Assembly (NCBI GenBank): GCA_963680875.1
Contig: OY804590.1
Location: 21,762,640 to 21,826,639, forward strand
Reading direction: 5' to 3'
From: Bathymodiolus brooksi
Taxonomy: Eukaryota > Mollusca > Bivalvia > Mytilida > Modiolidae
Length of the DNA stretch: 64,000 nucleotides
Shown here: positions 10,959 through 24,000 of the stretch, piece by piece
Position numbering within the stretch: the first letter of the stretch is position 1
Layout of the letters: the number at the start of each line of letters is the position of its first letter
The notes under the pieces: model-generated
The model's input: the letters and a program-made list of their open reading frames with translations, nothing else
The model's database searches: none
What the model was told of the DNA's origin: nothing
Made by a program: the position numbers and the translations under genes

Positions 10959-11814
10959 AGCTCACCTTGCCAAAGGCAATGTGAACTTTTGCCATCACTT
11001 TGCGTCTGTCGTCCGTCGTATGTCGTCCGTTAACTTTTCACATTTTAATCTTCTCCTTTGAAACCCCTCAACCATATGAACTGTAACTTGGTAGGAACCA
11101 TCTATGGAAGATCCTCTATAACGATTGCTCATTTCGTCCCGATCCATTAACGAACATGGCCACCACATGCGATTCTTGTTTCTGATTGGCTGATTTAAAA
11201 AATTCTTCTCCTCTGAAACCACATGGCCAAATGAACCGAAACTTGGTAGGAAGCATCTATGGAAGGTCCTCTATAAAGATTGCTCATTCTGTCCCATATC
11301 CATTAACAAACATGGCCACCACAGGTGATTCTTGTTTCTGATTGGTCTATTTCTAGAAATCTTCTTCCCTGAAACCGCATGGCCAAATGATCCGAAACTT
11401 GGTAGGAAGCATCTATGGAAAGTCCTCTTATAAAGATTGCTCATTTTGTCCCAATCTGTTAACAAACATGGCCACCACAGACAATTTTTTTTTCTGATTG
11501 GTCAATTTCTAAAAAATCTTCTTCTCTGACACAGCTTGGCCAAATAGACCGAAACTTGGTTGGAAGCATCTATGGAAGGTCCTCTATGGGAATTGCTCAT
11601 TCTGTTTTGATCCGTTAACAAACATGGTTGCCTTAGGCAATTCTTGTTTTAGATTGGTCGCTTTCTAAAAATCTTCTTCTCTGAAACTGCTTTGCCAAAA
11701 CAAACCGAAATTTGATGGGAAGCACCTATAGGCTATGGAAGGTTCTGTATTAAGTTTCCTCAGAGCAGAATGAAAGGTGAGCGAAACAGGCTCAGCTCAG
11801 TGCTGAGCCTCTAG
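10959..11814 (+). mobile_element. Short Helitron-like element, best-preserved ends
   Basis: 5' hairpin-forming AGCTCACCTTGCC / GGCAATGTGA; 3' hairpin AGGCTCAGC TCAGT GCTGAGCCT directly followed by CTAG and host T. About five internal units (GAAACTTGGTAGGAAGCATC, AACAAACATGGCCACCAC). Frames on the opposite strand are repeat shadows. Confidence 0.75.
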
Positions 11815-13324
11815 TTTGGTACATCTTTGTTGCCATAAAAGAAAATCCCCTTACTCGAAAATTTCTCTTTAAAAGTGTTAAGTGATGACAGTTTGTTTTG
11901 TGATAATAGCTGTTACACATTTCATTTACACTCAGGAGAGGTATATTATACAGCATTGAAAATAAATTAAATCTGTCAATTGGTCTTGTTACAAATCAAA
12001 TTAACAAAATATGTACAATGTGGAAAGAAAGAAACATGCGCCTTTGTATGGCATCTGTCAAACAAATATTTTCTGTGCACCTGGATTTGTTTCTTTTGAC
12101 AGATTATTAAATATTTGAGTATTAGGGCCAAAATAAAAATAGCTGTGTTTCTGCTATTACCCTACCAACTCTAATTTGTAGTGCCTCTCCTAAAGTTTGT
12201 ATTGCCATTTTAGGAAAGTCAGAATTCTTGTCCTGTGTAACCTAGGTAAAAGGTCAGATTTGGGCGAAATTTGGTACTACTATAGACATGATAGAGTCAA
12301 AAACTGGGCTCTAATTATTTCTTGCTATGTTCTCACACTATTCTTCATTTATACCACTAGTACTTGTATTGTTCGTTTGGGGGACATTTGTAGCACTCTG
12401 TGTTACAGTTACCAACATTTGACTATGTGATAGTGTTGCTTTGGACTTGACTGCTATAAGGGCCTATATGTGGTTGAGTGATTAAAGTCATTGACATGAC
12501 CATAAGTTTAGTAACACCATTAATATTGGTTTCAAGCCCTGATATGTACCATCTCACATCTTGAGGTTTCCAGAGTACTACCTAAGGTCATGGGTTCTAC
12601 TGGTCAGTTTATTATATCTGCCTGGACCCCAAGCCCCCCCACCCCCAACCCCTTTTCTCCCAACATATGGTTCAAAATTTAGAGAGTCCCTTGTCCTCAG
12701 TTTTATAGACTGCACAGTATATAAATATAAAAATAAAAAAATATGTTGAAAATATGTTTGCTTTTAAATTTAAACTACCGGTATTTTTATTTCTTTTGTG
12801 ATGTTCAGAAAGTTTAATGTAAATTGAGTTTTATATTAAAATATTTTTCTTGGAAAATGTTATTCAATCCAAATTGTAAAAAAAAAAAAAGTTTAGGGCA
12901 TGTGGAAAAGTTGTATGACAAATGTAGCGTATTACTTTATTACAATTTGATGTTTTTGTATAAAATTATTAAAAGCGATAATATTGAATTATCAATATTG
13001 ATATCAGACTTCTAAAACTGTCTTATTCAAATTTGATAATTTAACTATTTCAGTCGGATAAATATAATAATTCCAGTCGTTAATACAGTGTTAAAATCTA
13101 TATTTAATTGCTTTGAAAGGGGAGGATTGGCTGCATATTTTCTGCCGAGTGGATATTGAATACTAAGTCCGTTTACTTGAAAGGTGATGAAATTAATGTC
13201 CACCAGACTTTAAAATTTTCATGAGCAAGGAAATTTTTGTTTGCTTGATAAGCAGATTTACTGAAAACATCTCTATGACACCAGCTCAACTTTTAAATTT
13301 GATAATTGTATATATACAACAATA
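11815..13324. other. Intergenic, no gene
   Basis: About 1.5 kb of AT-rich DNA. Several frames of 60-77 codons lack any domain, splice context or conserved composition. There is a C-rich run near 12635 and an A-tract near 12879. Confidence 0.5.
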
Positions 13325-13498
13325 TACAGTCAATGTGGTCATCTCAATTAAGCAGTCACCTGTATTAAAAGGTCACCTTTTTCTTGTCCTGTCATAGAAA
13401 ATTTTATATGAATTGAACCTCTTTTAAGAAGTCATCTGTCTTATAAGGCTATTTTTCCTTGGTCCCAAGGGTGACCTCTTAATACAGGTTTGACTGTA
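13325..13498. mobile_element. MITE with TACAGTCAA ends
   Basis: Second copy of the element at 2283-2469: shares TCATAGAAAATTTTATATGA, AAGGGTGACCTCTTAATACA and the right terminus GGTTTGACTGTA. Confidence 0.65.
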
Positions 13499-13686
13499 TA
13501 TACAATGTACATATACATGTAGCTTGATTGGATGGTACAGACAATCTATAGGAAACAATATTGAATTTGTCTTTATGTGATTAGACTGCATTAGAAAGGA
13601 AGAGATATTGACTACATATCTTCAGCTAGGTGAAAATCAATCTAATTATATATATTTTACAATTAGATGTTTGTTATGGTATCTTT

Positions 13687-14210
13687 AGCTCACCTTGCCA
13701 AAGTCAATGTGAGCTTTTGCCATCACTTGGCGTCTGTCGTCTGTTAACTTTTCACATTTTAATCTTCTCTGAAACCGCTTGGCCAAATGAATCGCAATTT
13801 GGTAGGAAACATCCTTGGAATGTCCTCTATAAAGATTGCTCGTTTAGTCCCAATCCGTTAACAAACATGGCCACCACAGGCAATTTTTTTTTCTGATTGG
13901 TTGATATCTAAAAAAAAATTTTCTCTGAAACCGCATGGCCAAATTTAAATGAATCGACACTTATTAGGAAGCATTTACGGAAGATCCTCTATAAAGAATA
14001 CTCATTTTGTCCCGAACCATTAACAAACATGGCCATCACAGGTAATTCTTGTTTCTGATTGGTTGATTTCTAAAAAATCTTCTCTGAAACAGAGTAGCCA
14101 AATGAACCGAAATTTGGTAGGAAGCACCTATGGAAGGTTCTGTGTAAGGTTTCCTCATAACAGAATGAAAGGTGAACGACACAGGCTCAGCTAGCCTGAT
14201 GAGCCTCTAG
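13687..14210 (+). mobile_element. Short Helitron-like element
   Basis: Starts AGCTCACCTTGCCAAAGTCA and ends with GAAAGGTGAACGACACAGG, an imperfect hairpin, then CTAG. The 88-codon frame across its 5' end is an artefact. Confidence 0.7.
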
Positions 14211-14254
14211 TTTTATTTTATTTTCATTTTTTGAATACACTAACATCTGATGAC

Positions 14255-14440
14255 ATCCCATATGGGTCATGTCAGGGTTCATATTTTAAATCCACCAATC
14301 ATCGATGATCCTATCAAATCACAAAACACTGCACAGAAAACTAAAGACCGAGCAACACGAACCTGACCAGAAACTGGGGATGAACTCAGGTGCTCAAGTA
14401 AGGGTTAGAAGTTCCTGCTGCTTCTTTCTTTTATTCAAAT
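14255..14440 (+). repeat. Dispersed repeat family D fragment
   Basis: Shares AGCAACACGAACC, GATGAACTCAGGTGCTCAAG and AGGGTTAGAAGTTCCTGCT with copies at 21355-21560, 37700-37945 (-), 57925-58110 and 63085-63770 (-). Nature unknown. Confidence 0.55.
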
Positions 14441-14474
14441 AGAGGTGTATGCAGAGGGAAAATTCTAGGTCATT

Positions 14475-14645
14475 GGGTATATTAGTAAGAATGAATATGG
14501 ATGTAAATGAATACATGAGACTATCCTACATTACACTTAGACACAAATTAAAGTAAAGGAACAGCTTGTAGTAAGAATGAATATGGATGTAAATGAATAC
14601 AGGAGAGACTATCCAACTTTACACTTTGACACAAATTTATGTAAT
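14475..14645 (-). repeat. 86 bp minisatellite units, about 2 copies
   Basis: Reverse-complement units of the 3.7-4.9 kb minisatellite (GAATGAATATGGATGTAAAT, GGAACAGCTTGTAGTAAG). Confidence 0.75.
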
Positions 14646-14649
14646 AGAA

Positions 14650-14945
14650 CAGTGTTGAAATGGTTAGCATGCTTACCACGAGTGTGGTAGATCATGGGTT
14701 AGAGCCCTGGTCGTGTCAAAGCAATGACTATTCTTTGCTATAAAGCTCTCTACATTAAGAAGTAAGAGCAAAGACTGGTTAGCTCTGAATCAGGATAATG
14801 TGCCCGAGTGAAGCAACATGTCTACCCATGGACAGTTGTTTTAGTGAGCTAGCTAAGCATGTTGGTCTAGTACAAAGCGGACATCATCACCATTGTTATC
14901 TCATCGAAATATAACTTGTTATCGCCATGATAAAGCTGGAAAAAA
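14650..14945 (+). mobile_element. SINE family C, degenerate
   Basis: tRNA-like head (AATGGTTAGCATGCTTACC, B-box-like GGGTTAGAGCCC), body GATAATGTGCCCGAGTG and GTTGTTTTAGTGAGCTAGC, and a decayed GCCATGATA tail. It lies just upstream of the first PRDM2 exon. Confidence 0.6.
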
Positions 14946-14970
14946 TGTGCATTTTGTTATGTTTTGCAGA

Positions 14971-15085
14971 TAAGGTGATAAGAGCTAGAAATCTACATTT
15001 ACTATGGTCATGGAGGTACCAGATCATATAGTCCCTCCTGATTGTATGGAATTTAAGGTATCAGAGATGGACCCAACACAGATGG
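14971..15085 (+). other. PRDM2: PRDM2 exon 1 (first coding exon)
   Basis: Acceptor-like TGTTTTGCAG ends at 14970. The ATG at 15004 follows an in-frame TAG upstream; a second ATG two codons on is possible. Donor is GG|GTAAGA at 15085/15086, phase 1. It codes for the lead-in DPTQM before the PR domain. Upstream untranslated exons are expected but not identified. Confidence 0.85.
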
Positions 15086-18000
15086 GTAAGAGGATGTTAC
15101 CATGGATATATGGAAAAATGCATGTTATGTATAAAGCAAGATAGTGGGAAAATATCTATTACAAAATGTATATGAAGAAGAAAATATTTTGTGGCAGTCG
15201 TCATGTAATTCATATAATATACCTTAATTGGTTGAATATAGTATGCATCTAGGTGTATATAGTACTACCCCTCTTGTAATGCCACTCCAACCAAAGGTCA
15301 CCCCTTTTATAAGGCCAGATTTCAGATGCACTGAGATAAGTGAGGAATTACTAATAACCTACCTCCCTCTAAAGAGATCTAGAGACCACCTCTCTTATAA
15401 GACCACTATTTCATTGCAGAATGGAGTAACCTTATTAGAGGGAGACTGCTGTAATGCACACCCTCTCATAGTTCTTTTGATAATAGACCATTTGCAAATT
15501 TCCGACTTTGATTCTAAGATTATATGATTAACAGGCATTATTTCCCTTTAAGTTGGAAATGAAAAAATGTCCATTTCAAGCAACATTCAATGAAAATAGT
15601 ATATGTTTTCCCCCATAATCTTTTCAAAATTTAAATGTAACAATTTGTGGATTTTCTATTTGATATAAAATTATCCACCGATCTTTTACAAGGTTCAAAT
15701 ATCTACAAATTATGAGAAAATTATACTAAAATTTGCTCCTGCTAGACTCAGTGCCATTTTTCCTGTTGTAATGGAAATAACTTGTATAAAGACTGTATAA
15801 AACCATATAATTTTAGAGTCAAATCGGGAATATGCAAAAGGTCATTGATTGCAATAAAGGAATATAATTATTTTCTTGTGTATCATACATGCTATTGTCC
15901 ATTTTACAGTTACAGATAATTATATTTATTTTTTATGTATTTTTGCAGGATTATGGTCAACAAAGGGTATTCCGAATGGAACTTTCTTGGGGCCGTATGT
16001 TGGTGACATTGTCAGAGATGGAGACGAGAAATTGATCAATTTTAGGTTTGCTTGGGAGGTAATGCAATGCTAAATTAAAGCTAGTGCTGGGAATTCGCAA
16101 GATATTCAAGATCAAAGTCGATCGAACATCAATGATCAAGCATACCCTTAATAAAATATTAAGATCAACCTTTTTTGCAGGTTAAGTAAATTGATTGATT
16201 GATTGATTTGTGTTTAACGGCAACTTTAGCAATATTTCAGCTATATCGTGGCATGAACACATTTTATTATTAACTTAGACACCTATACAGGTTAAGTAAA
16301 AGGTTCAAGTATTGTTTAGATGAACATCACATTTTTGTCTTGTTTTAACGTAAAACTGCAAGCATACCTGTGTAAACATAAGCCTTGTACATTTAAAAGT
16401 TGAAATGAACTAGTCCAGTGCAATACACATAATGGATGGGCTCATTTGAACAAGCCCCATACATAAGATGTCAAGTTCATTTGAACAAGTATCACACAAT
16501 ACATGTCAAGATTAATTCTCTTGAAGAAGCTACACATATGAACAGAGCAAACTGCGATAATTCCAAAAAAATATTAGCAGCAAATGATGAAATCGACATA
16601 TAAAGTCAGGTATCAATCATTGAATCGGGGATCATATTACGACCGATTTGTCAATCATCGAATCGGGGATCATATTACGACCGATTTGTCAATCATTGAA
16701 TCGGGGATCATATTACGACCGATTTGTCAATCATTGAATCGGGGATCATATTACGACCGATTTGTCAATCATTGAATCGGGGATCATATTACGACCGATT
16801 TGTCAATCATTGAATCGGGGATCATATTACAACCGATTTGTCAGTCATTTTGATTTATTGTTACATCACTAAGTAAAACACCAACATTTCACAACAAAAT
16901 CAAATTCCATCTTTTGTCAGTACATCTTGCCTGGAAATTCATGTTTTCAGTGTCATTGATTTTTGTTCACCATTATTTTGTCTCTCAGTTAAAAACAACT
17001 GGACGACAATTAGATGAAACTCTACATTTGTTTTATTTTGTCATCTGAATATCAAGATAGCCAACAGCTGTTTTGGATACAATGGAGTATTTTATTTCCT
17101 TCAAAACTTTTATGTGATAAAGTTTGTCATGATTTACAAAAGGTCAGTTGTTTTCTCTTGGTATTCTGGTACTCCAATTTCTTCCACAAATATACCTGTT
17201 GTATTGTTGAAATTGTTGAAATCCACTCTACCATCCTGATTCAATACTACTCCACAATCTTAATCCATAATCCTTATTCAAAATAATGATCTGCAATCCT
17301 TATCCACTATCCTGATCCACAATCCTGACTTACAATCCTAATCCACAATCCTAATTCAAAATTTTGATCCACAATCCTAACCCATTCCTCAAGTTGTAGA
17401 TTTTTCACACAGTAATTATATAATCTAAAAAGCAAACATTCTACTCAGTTCTTTATTTATATATTTTTAACAGATATTTAATCTTGAGAATGGTGAATAT
17501 TTGTATACAATAAATGCTACTGATCCAAGTAAAGGAAACTGGATGAGATATGTTAACTGTGCTAGATATCTAGAGGAACAGAACTTAGTATCTGTACAGA
17601 AAGACATGGAAATGTTCTATAAAGCTATAAAGGTAACAAATGAGAATGTGATAGAGATCTAGTTGTTATGGCAACAAATGATATTCTCAATTAGTAAGAA
17701 TATGGATGTAAATGAACAGGAGAGACTTCTACTTCTACCAAATACTGACCACCTTTAACAAATTGAAGATTATGTCAGAGGTTGCACTTGACAATTGAAA
17801 AAGGTTAAAACTGTTTAAAAGTTTCATAAATTATTATTTGATAGAGGAGAGAATATCCTTGATATTTCAAACCAAGCTACGTGTAACAATGGTGTATGGC
17901 AGTGGGTTCCAGTTAGATATTACACGACGGAAAAAAGATTGTCTTTGTTTAGTCTTACAATGAAGGATAATGAGAGACAAGGTATACATCCAATATTACA

Positions 18001-21000
18001 CTTGGACTCAAATTAAAGCAAAGGATCAACTTTGAATTTCAAAAGTTATTACAAAACAGTATGTTATGAAGATCATCTCGTTTTTGCATTGTAACTTTTG
18101 TGCATTGAAACATTGTGTTTATAGAATCATATATATATATAAATCTGTTCTTGGAAAAATAAACAAATTACAAAAAAAAAAAAAAAAAAAAAAAAGGATC
18201 AACGTCTCCACACCTCACAGTCACATCAGGTCTTTCACCAATGAGCATAGCTCATACATGTGAGCCTTTTGTTTATTGTAACAGAAAAGGGAAGAAAATT
18301 TTGTATTTACCAATAGCTTACAAGATAAAATATGAAAAAGGATCCTGAAGAAAAGATATCTGATTGAGTATTTATTTAGTTGTTATTTATTGTATAATAT
18401 GGATTTAATTTCTAGGATATAGAACCAGGGGAGGAATTATTGACCTGGTACCAACCATTCAAGAAACGTAGAAAAAAGAAGATGAGATCACCAATAAAGA
18501 CTTCTCCTAAAACAGGTACTTGTACGTCTATATTACTGCTCTATATGGTCTACATTAGTCCCCCCCTTATAAGGCCACCCGTTCTGCAATGCAAAAGTGA
18601 CCTTATAAGAGGGGCGGCTTCTCTTGAGGGAGACAATTTAGTAGTACTGTAAATTGGGTTATTTTGGATGTAGTCTTATTTTGGTTTATTGGGCGCCTCT
18701 CATGAAAGTGCCAAAATTAAATACACAAAAATAAAGCAAACCCCAAAAGCGGTCCATTGTAAACGGCAATGAACCAATACACAAGTCCAAATAGTAATTA
18801 TGAAAAAAATTCACAATGCAAGTATTAAAGTTTCCTCCCAACGCAAATGACAGGTAAAACAGTTAATATATTTATTTGCCCATTCTGATATTCCAAAAAT
18901 AATAAAGACATGAAAGTGTGTCTGTACATAAACATTACCAGTATTCGATGATAATTAACATAATTAGTCTTCACTATATAGTTGTCAATTTCCTAAAATT
19001 GTTATGAAAACACAAAAATGAATTTCTGTTCACATTTGTCATAAATATGCCAGCTTATCATTTTTAATTAAACACCTTTATGGGTAGCAACAGTTGGCCA
19101 TGAGTTAATCTTTGATTTAAAAAAAATCAGCATGTACATTTATGATTAAGAGATTTGATGTAATTAAATGTTTTAATGTATTATATTTTAGTGACAATAA
19201 AATGTATTTCTTTCCATGTTAAATCCCAAATTACGGAATTATATGCAATTATGCCCATATCCTATTCCTTCAATTACGTTGTTTTGAGTTGTTCCTTCTT
19301 TATCGAATGTATCTTTCAATAAATGTAATGTAATTTATGATAATTGAGTATCTTTCAGTAAATGTAATGTAATTTATGATAATAGAGTATCTTTCAGTAA
19401 TTGTAATGTAATTTATGATAATAGAGTATCTTTCAGTAAATGTAATGTAATTTATGATATTTGTATCTTGCAGTAAATGTAATGTAATTTATGATATTTG
19501 TATCTTGCAGTAATTGTAATGTAATTTATGATATTTGTATCTTGCAGTAAATGTAATGTAATTTATGATAATAGAGTATCTTTCAGTAATTGTGATGTAA
19601 TTTATGATAATAGAGTATCTTTCAATAATTGTAATGTAATTTATGATAATAGAGTATCTTTCAGTAATTGTAATGTAATTTATGATAATAGAGTATCTTT
19701 CAGTAAATGTAATGTAATTTATGATATTTGTATCTTGCAGTAAATGTAATGTAATTTATGATATTTGTATCTTGCAGTAATTGTAATGAAATTTATGATA
19801 TTTGTATCTTGAAGTAAATGTAATGTAATTTATGACAATTTATTAATTTTACAGTGATTGTGAGTCCAGTTAAAGTTGAACTTGTAGAAGAAGAGATACA
19901 ACAGACCACAGATGATGGGATAATACTAGGGAAAAGGCAGAGAGTAAAGAAAAAAATGTATGACGATATTATCTTAATGTCCGATTTAATTCCTAAAAGA
20001 CGAAGGAGGTCAAAAGCAGAGATTATGGCTGATAGAGAAGTTGCTGAAAATTGGGAATCTCATCAAGACCAGTCGAGCGAGGGTGTTCCAAAGAAACGTA
20101 GACGTAGGAAAAAGACAAGTTTAGATGGAATGTCAGATGTACCTAATACACCTGAAAGTCAGACTGCAGAAAATAGCAGCATCAGTGAAGACAGGAAAAA
20201 ATCAACGGAAGTGTCCATTTTTACAGTTGGTGCAAATATTGACAGTCCATCTGATCTTGAATCATCTGGCTCATCTGAATGTTTGAAGCAAACAAAATGT
20301 GATGCATTGGTTTCAAAACCTAAAACGACAGAGGAAATGATACAAATAGCTGAAATAGAGGCTGGATGGAAGTATCCTCAACCAGGTCAAGAGTACCAAT
20401 TTGAACACTTGGTACATTTTGCTGTCACAAAAAATGGACGTAGATTTTACAAGTGTGACGTATGCTCAGGGATATACAGACATACATTTAGTTTAAAAAG
20501 ACATTATTTACGTAACCATATCAACTGTTGCTATCTAAGCAAGGCTGACTTAGCAAATTGTTTAGTTATTCCAGCTCAACAATGGCTGGACATCAAACAT
20601 GCAAATGATGAATCAATACTGGATCAGTGTATGGCAAAGGTGGACAGTGGGACACCACTGGGTGTTAAGTATGATGAACAAATGAATGTCGCCACACCAG
20701 GACTTTACCGTTGTTGTATATGTAATAAATTATTTGACATTTTAAATAATTTGATAGAACATACACAAGATCATCCCGCAACACCTCATCTAAAGTTTTT
20801 TGGCTGTGATCAGTGTAAAATGAGATTCACGTTTCATCAGAATCTGTTACGACACAAGCTAGTCCACGAAGACAGCAGACAGAAGGTGAAGAAGAAGAAA
20901 GATAAGAATCCACCAGCCATCATGGGACTCTTTAATCAGAACGATATTCATGGAAAACCATACAAGTGTAGATTGTGTCCAATGAAGTTCAGATATCAGT

Positions 21001-24000
21001 CAAATCTAGAGAAACACCATCAGATACATACTTGTAAGTGCAGAAAGGTCATATCTGTTTGTTTGATGTTAATTGATTTGGTTTGGTTGATGGTGTTTAA
21101 TGCCACTTTCAACAATATTTCAGTTATATCGTGGTGGTCAGTTTTATTGATGGAGTAAACCAGAGTACCCGGAGAAAACCACTGACCTGTCACAAGTCAC
21201 TGACATACTTTATCACATAATGTTGTATCTCGTCCACCTGATTTGATGACAGGGTGTACATCAGTTGAAAGTCTCTGAAACAAAGGATGAAATTCTTTCT
21301 TTCTCAGACAAAATATATCTCCCCTACAACCTTTGAAGTAGAGTTTCCTCAATTAAGAAAAGTTTTAAGATACCAAAGGGCTAATCAGAAACCATAAATA
21401 GAAGGACAGACAATACAATGAACAAAAGAAAAAAAGGACAGACATAATCTACAAAACACTTCACAAAAAACAAAAGATTGAGTACGTAACACAAATCTCA
21501 CTAAAAATCACGGGTGAACACAGGTGCTCCATAAGGGTTAGCAGTTCCTGCTCCACATGAGACCATTCGTCGTGTTACTGTTAAATGAAACGAACACCAT
21601 CTGATATGGAAATTGTGTTGGACACCAGTATAGGTAAATAAATACAAACACCATAAAATAAAACATGTACCCCCTACAAAACAAATAGGAGTTGAGACTA
21701 ATTGAGCATCATATTTATGATGTTTATTTCGTTTTCACAAAACATCGTAATAAGTTTTTGTAGTTTGGCTCGAAATTGGGATAATGTGTCAGAATAGAAC
21801 GATATACTATTGACCTATGAACTTCTGTTACTTAGAGCTAGTACTATAAAATATAAAACTCAGTATGTTGGTCTAGCACAAAATAGACTTTGTCAGCATT
21901 TCATGTTCTCTCCATGATATAGTTGAAAAATTGTCCTTAAAACAACAATAACTCATTCGCTCTCCTTTCAAAATTTGATGCAGAAAAGAAATTTGCAGTC
22001 TTACTGTCTAGATTGCAGTCAAATATGACATTTTTGGGGGCATTTTGCAGACCTATGTTTTTGGTTTGAAAGCAAGTTTTTTGATGTTCTCGGTATTTGA
22101 CTTAATTTAGCACACAACTGTATAAAGGGAGATAACCAAGTAATATTTTCAACACGAATTCAATGAATTTCATTTAACACAACTTTGTTTCACTAATGTT
22201 TCAGATATAAAATTTGTGAATTTTATTCAACACATTTTTATAAAGGGAGACAACTCACTAATGTGTTCAAACGTTACTAATTTAAACATATATAATTTAT
22301 TGTCATAAAACCACAAAAGGACCTTACACAAGTTATGCAAATTTCAAACGTAGTATTTCAATGAATAAAATATTTAACGATAAGAATTATAACTTGAATT
22401 TATACTTTCAGCCGAAAGACCATTTGATTGTTCAATTTGTGGCAAATCGTTTCCCAACGAGACTAATTTGAAAAAGCACATGGTAATCCACGTTGGAAGT
22501 TCCGTTCATTGTAAATACTGCATTCAAACATTTAATCATGTCGGAACTCTACGCAAGCACATACGTCTAGAACATCCCATCATACACAAGGAGAGAATGT
22601 TGATCTTATTTGAAAATCGTGGACAAGGAAACAGTGACCCAGCAAATAAACTACGCAAAAGCTTAAAACAACTGAAAAAAGATCCAAGCAAGGAATCTGT
22701 TGACGAGAAGCCTAGAAAAGTTGAAATTTGTACTACGACTGTGAAAAGTGAGACGAAAAAAGTAGAAGATAAATCTCATAATGAGAATGATCAGCAAGGG
22801 CAAGGTCACTCGAAGTTCAGATTTACATGTGTAGTCTGCAAGAAAAGATTTTCTGCATATGTTAATATGTGTAGACACAGAAGAATGGCCCATAAAGATT
22901 ACAAGGAAACACTGACGAAAAATAATGAAACAGTTACACAAGGAAAAGATGTGACTTCTAATCAGAAGGAGGACAAAACCAACAAACGACTTATTACAGG
23001 CAGAAGTGAAAAGTCAATATTAAGACCGAAAGAAACCGAAAACAAAAAAAGTGAAGAAAATATAACGGACAACTCGCAAGAATCTATACAAGAATTTTAT
23101 GCAAATGTTGCTTCCAATATAGCTGATAATTTGAATTGTTATTTAGACGGGGGACTTGAATCTTTAAACAATTACAAATCATACATCAATATCGACAATT
23201 ACGACACTGAACAGACCAAGGATAAGATGGACGGTGATGACACGGCAGAGGAGGAAAAAGAAGAGGTCAAATGGGAAGATTTTAATTTTCCACCAAATTA
23301 CAATCCAAAATTGATTTACGAGAACTTTCAATGTATTGAAAATAAATATGAAGATGAAATTAAGAGAGAATCTGAAAAAATAGATAAGACAATATTTGAC
23401 GATTTAGCACCTGCTTTATGTACTAGGAGGAGAAGTTCTTCAGAATGGATTGCATTGGCCGAATTTAACAAAAATGACAGTAACCATGGAGATAGTCCCT
23501 TGATAAGAGATACAACTGACAAAATAGAATGTACAGACAGTAAAAATAGCACTGATGGGGAAAAGAGCCCAGTTCAAAATTTAGCTGACACAGCAGAAAA
23601 TGATAATGTTAAATGTAGCAGTAGTTCTGGTATTAATAAAACAGAGAAAACGATAAATAATGATGATAATTCTGATTGTTCAAAAGTAGAAACAGAGAAA
23701 ATGATAAATAATGATGATAATTCTGATTGTTCAAAAGTAGAAACTTGTGTTACCACACAGGAAAACTCAGTTACGCAGAATTTGGATTTAGTTGAAAACA
23801 AAGATGACTCAAAATCATTGAACGATGATATTGAGGATAAAGATATGTCGAACCACAATCAAAATGAAAATAAGCAAAGTAACGATTCACCTGTCAGCCT
23901 AAACAACACAGAATCCAATGAGGACGGACATGATGTAGAAAGGAATCCTAAGACATCTGAATGTACTGGAGGACATTGTGAAAAGTCTTCAATATGTAAT

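Noticed and set aside
16584..16775. 63-codon frame of ESGIILRPICQSLN-type repeats
   Set aside because: Lies wholly in the 38 bp intronic repeat of PRDM2.
19528..19743. 71-codon frame CNVIYDNRVSFSN repeated
   Set aside because: Frame through the intronic decoy splice-site array; no gene.
21034..21158. Extension of PRDM2 exon 5 into a longer open frame ending at 21158
   Set aside because: The extra residues come from intron and a SINE. The GTAAGTG donor at 21034 and the phase-matched exon 6 completing a TSERP finger linker are far better supported.
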